Assembly: GCF_019655055.1 (NCBI RefSeq)
Contig: NZ_BPFA01000007.1
Coordinates: forward strand, 62,001 to 126,000
Source: Shewanella sp. MBTL60-112-B2
GTDB taxonomy: Bacteria > Pseudomonadota > Gammaproteobacteria > Enterobacterales > Shewanellaceae
Direction of reading: 5' to 3'
DNA length: 64,000 bases
Shown: piece by piece, positions 61,379 to 64,000 of the stretch
Layout: every line of letters begins with the position of its first letter
How positions within the stretch are numbered: position 1 is the stretch's first letter
Translations under genes and position numbers: made by a program
Notes under the pieces: generated by a model
What the model was told of the DNA's origin: nothing
The model's input: the letters and a program-made list of their open reading frames with translations, nothing else
Databases searched by the model: none

Positions 61379-61537
61379 TTAGCCAAGTTGAACATTAAAA
61401 ACGTAGCAGATCCCCTCGCCATAAACGCAGTTTAGCCAGCCATAAGATGCTTTATTTAATGCCTTTTGCCCAACTGCCGATTTCTGCACTGGCTCAGGTA
61501 GCATATCGGCTTGAGGAAAAGTAGTTAGCCACTGCAT
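61379..61537 (-). CDS. Possible 52-residue small protein or gene remnant
   Basis: Frame MQWLTTFPQADMLPEPVQKS followed by AVGQKALNKASYGWLNCVYG and EGICYVFNVQLG, then TAA. Composition is protein-like and richer in GC than the flanks. There is no ribosome site before the ATG and no family is recognised. It may be a real small gene ending before the terminator at 61207, or the residue of a decayed gene. Confidence 0.3.
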   Translation of the reverse strand: MQWLTTFPQADMLPEPVQKSAVGQKALNKASYGWLNCVYGEGICYVFNVQLG

Positions 61538-61601
61538 AAAGAGATTGATACAGTAACAATGCTCTTATAGATACGCAAAATTGCAAAAAGGAATCAGTAT
61601 C

Positions 61602-63164
61602 ATGCTTCATGGAATGTACTCTCAACTACGCGCTCGGGTTTCACCTGCGTTATGGCGTCATAAACCCGCAGCCATTGCCGTGCTACTTGGAGCAGGCTTA
61701 GTTATTCCTGCAGCGCAAGCCGACACGCAAACAGCTGTGACTTCAAACGAGCAACAGGCTTGTTATGTCGACGGCCTTTCAGAGCAAATGCAGTGTGGCT
61801 CGATCTTGGTTCCAGAAAATTACGCCAAGCCAGAGGGCAAGCAGATCCAAATTCATTATGTGGTGATGCCAGCCATTAAGCCCAGCGATAAAGTCGAAGC
61901 CCTCTTAGCCATTGCTGGCGGCCCGGGACAATCTGCTATTGAGAATGCTCAAGGCTTCGATCGTATGCTCACTAAGGTACGCCAGACCGAAGATGTGATT
62001 CTTATCGACCAGCGCGGTACAGGCCAGTCAAACCCGCTGCAATGTATAGGTGATAGTTTCGATAGCGCCCTTGCGGACAACGAAAGTGATTTTGATACCC
62101 GGGTAGAAACCCAAAAGTGCCTTGAGACCTTAGATGCCGATGTCACCCAATACGGTAGCTTAAGTGCACTTAAAGATTTTGAAGCGGTTAGACAGCACCT
62201 TGGCTATCAGAAACTGCATTTATACGGTGTATCCTATGGTACCCGTATGGCACAGCTCTATATGCGCCACTATCCAGAACACCTAGCAACAGTAACATTA
62301 GATGGCGTAGTCCCTATGCAGCAGAGTGTTCTCGCTATCGGCAATGCTATCGCCCGCGCCTTCGATCTTTTAATTGAAGACTGTACTAACAACGACCTCT
62401 GCCACACCCAGTTTCCTGAACTTAGAGCCGATCTTGAAAAGGTCGATGCCGAGCTGACTCAAGCGCCGAGAATAAGTATGGTACCTGACCCACTTACGGG
62501 CGAGTTGACTCAACTAACCATGACCCGTAACAAGTTTAAGGGCGCGCTACGCATGGCACTGTATTCGCCAAGTACGCGCTCGCTTATCCCCCATGCGATT
62601 CATCAAGCTGCAAAAGGCAACTTCCAGCCGATCACTGGCTTATACGCCTTAGGGATCGATAACGCCGGTATTGCCATGGGTATGCACGCCTCTGTGGTGT
62701 GCGGTGAAGATTGGCAACGGCTCACACCTGAGCTACGTACAAAAACCAGCGAGAGTTACTTCGGCAAAGAGATGCTAAAAACCTTTGCCGAATCTTGCGC
62801 GGTATGGAGCATGCCTGCGGTCAATGCCGACTTTGCCAAGCCTATTGCTAGTGATATTCCCACCCTATTACTCTCGGGTGAGCTTGATCCCGCCACGCCT
62901 CCGAGCTGGGGCGAACTTGCCATGGAAAAGCTCACCAATGCCAAGCACTTTATTGCCCCTTATGCGACGCACGGCGTGGCATACCAGTCTTGTGGCAATG
63001 ACCTTATCGCTGAACTAGTAGACCAAGGCTCAGTCGCCGAGTTAGATGCAGAATGCTTAAACGAAGATATTCGCCGTAACTTCTATCTCAACGCCAGCAC
63101 AGTAGAAGCAATCCCTAGCGATATTCTCGATCGAAGAAATGAACAAACAGCGCTGATTAAGTAA
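61602..63164 (+). CDS. Exported alpha/beta hydrolase, TAP-type peptidase
   Basis: 520-residue protein with a signal segment (AAIAVLLGAGLVIPAAQA), a nucleophile elbow HLYGVSYGTRMAQLYMRHYP (GxSxG), LLAIAGGPGQSAIEN for the oxyanion region and LIDQRGTGQSNPLQC. The C-terminal TAP-like domain carries SGELDPATPPSWGE (Asp) and PYATHGVAYQSCG (His). Likely a periplasmic tripeptidyl or prolyl-type aminopeptidase. ATG 61602 follows AAGGA by nine bases; a TTG at 61581 is less likely. Eleven bases upstream of the ABC gene, so probably one operon. Confidence 0.85.
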   Translation: MLHGMYSQLRARVSPALWRHKPAAIAVLLGAGLVIPAAQADTQTAVTSNEQQACYVDGLSEQMQCGSILVPENYAKPEGKQIQIHYVVMPAIKPSDKVEALLAIAGGPGQSAIENAQGFDRMLTKVRQTEDVILIDQRGTGQSNPLQCIGDSFDSALADNESDFDTRVETQKCLETLDADVTQYGSLSALKDFEAVRQHLGYQKLHLYGVSYGTRMAQLYMRHYPEHLATVTLDGVVPMQQSVLAIGNAIARAFDLLIEDCTNNDLCHTQFPELRADLEKVDAELTQAPRISMVPDPLTGELTQLTMTRNKFKGALRMALYSPSTRSLIPHAIHQAAKGNFQPITGLYALGIDNAGIAMGMHASVVCGEDWQRLTPELRTKTSESYFGKEMLKTFAESCAVWSMPAVNADFAKPIASDIPTLLLSGELDPATPPSWGELAMEKLTNAKHFIAPYATHGVAYQSCGNDLIAELVDQGSVAELDAECLNEDIRRNFYLNASTVEAIPSDILDRRNEQTALIK

Positions 63165-63174
63165 GGAAACCACC

Positions 63175-63909
63175 ATGATACAAGTATCAAATTTATCGAA
63201 ACGCATCGGAGATGTGCAGGCGCTAAACGATTTAAGCTTTTCAGCCCTGGATGGCCAAATCACTGGCCTGCTCGGTCCCAATGGCGCCGGTAAAACCACC
63301 TGTTTACGTACCGTATTTGGTCTACTAAAACCCGATAACGGCATTGCCGAAATTGATGGCATAGATATCGCCAAATCCCCGGTTGCTGCTAAGCAGCAAT
63401 TAGGCTTGTTTCCCGACCCATTTGGCCTGTACGAGCGCCTAACACCGCGGGAATATATTAGCTACTTTGCCGAGCTAAACGGTTTATCACGCAAAGAGGC
63501 CAAGCTGGCAACCAGTAATGTCATTGAACGATTACACCTAGCCGATATTGCCGATAGACAGTGCAAAGGCTTCTCTCAGGGGCAGAGAATGAAAACGGCA
63601 TTGGCACAAGCGATTGTCCACCAGCCGACCAATATCATTCTCGATGAACCCACTCGCGGCCTAGATGTAATGAGCACCCGGGTGTTACGTGACATCTTGC
63701 GAGATCTTAAAAACCAAGGCCATTGCGTGTTGTTTTCAAGCCACGTAATGCAAGAAGTAGCCGCCTTGTGCGATCAGGTTATTGTGATGGCCGAGGGCCG
63801 AGTGGTCGCCGTTGGTAGCCCTGATGCACTCTGTCAGCAAACTGGTAAAGCTTCTCTGGAAGACGCCTTTATTCAACTAATTGGTACTGACGAAGGCATC
63901 GCAGCCTAA
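63175..63909 (+). CDS. ABC transporter ATP-binding protein, NatA-like
   Basis: 244-residue ATPase: Walker A GLLGPNGAGKTTCLRTVFGL, signature KGFSQGQRMKTALAQAI, Walker B NIILDEPTRGLDVMSTR and switch His in VLFSSHVMQEVAALC. Pairs with the membrane gene that begins 24 bases downstream. By similarity a Na+ or drug exporter of the NatAB type; the true substrate is unknown. Confidence 0.88.
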   Translation: MIQVSNLSKRIGDVQALNDLSFSALDGQITGLLGPNGAGKTTCLRTVFGLLKPDNGIAEIDGIDIAKSPVAAKQQLGLFPDPFGLYERLTPREYISYFAELNGLSRKEAKLATSNVIERLHLADIADRQCKGFSQGQRMKTALAQAIVHQPTNIILDEPTRGLDVMSTRVLRDILRDLKNQGHCVLFSSHVMQEVAALCDQVIVMAEGRVVAVGSPDALCQQTGKASLEDAFIQLIGTDEGIAA

Positions 63910-63933
63910 TACTGGCGATAAAAGGATTTCAAA

Positions 63934-64000
63934 ATGAGTAATAAAATAATTTCGATGATCCGCAAGGAGCTGATCGACGCCGCTCGTGATAAACGCTCTG
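63934..64000 (+). CDS. ABC transporter permease, NatB-like (5' end only)
   Basis: Starts MSNKIISMIRKELIDAARDK and runs off the window. AAAGGA lies about seven bases before the ATG. The opening IRKELIDAARDKR is typical of NatB/ABC-2 permease N-termini. Too short for a firm function; the assignment rests on the adjacent ATPase. Confidence 0.7.
   Translation, partial: MSNKIISMIRKELIDAARDKRS

Overview
The window looks like a chromosomal segment of a Shewanella-type marine gammaproteobacterium. This is inferred from the formate dehydrogenase (fdh) locus, the hut genes, the codon and base composition (roughly 45% GC) and the overall protein style. No rRNA, tRNA, CRISPR array or complete insertion sequence was seen.

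Region 1 (1-22 kb) is a formate respiration locus. Three fdhX-fdhA-fdhB-fdhC operons, all on the minus strand, encode periplasmic Tat-exported molybdenum/tungsten formate dehydrogenases that use Cys, not selenocysteine, as metal ligand. Operons 1 and 2 have separate but matching promoters: an FNR/CRP-like site centred at -41.5, a TATATT -10 and a leader of about 150 nt. The third operon lies downstream of a maturation cluster (DUF3305, DUF3306, a multi-cluster ferredoxin-like protein and a TorD-like chaperone). A divergent fdhD and a one-component regulator with a ligand-binding domain complete the locus.

Region 2 (22-41 kb) is mixed housekeeping and accessory material: rlmF, a FliL-like protein, ubiC, a secreted M6 metalloprotease with PKD repeats and a GlyGly-CTERM tail next to a small lipoprotein, a GH63 glucosidase, MarC, a ZIP/permease fusion with His-rich segments, NRDE/TANGO2, a 28-codon membrane miniprotein, an acyltransferase, LysE, a YbdG-type MscS channel, a small outer-membrane barrel, an iron-dependent alcohol dehydrogenase with a cupin, and a DUF3157 protein.

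Region 3 (41-46 kb) is a likely catabolic cassette: TauE/SafE exporter, PLP-dependent D-cysteine desulfhydrase/L-cysteate sulfo-lyase homologue, NhaC-type carrier and RidA, with a convergent LysR regulator.

Region 4 (46-51.7 kb) is the histidine utilisation cluster hutH-hutU-hutC with divergent hutI, and a nested HutC-type operator between hutC and hutI.

Region 5 (51.66-52.44 kb) is the most unusual stretch: about 780 bases between hutI and a lytic transglycosylase gene, packed with short perfect hairpins. It ends in seven consecutive triloop hairpins spaced 24, 24, 24, 25, 28 and 28 bases apart.

Region 6 (52.4-64 kb) holds an MltC-like transglycosylase, a hydrolase-like protein lacking obvious catalytic residues, mtnC, a probably frameshifted membrane gene, a DUF4344 metallopeptidase, two hotdog thioesterases, a small GNAT protein, a long-chain acyl-CoA synthetase, a TAP-type hydrolase and the start of an ABC transporter that runs off the window.
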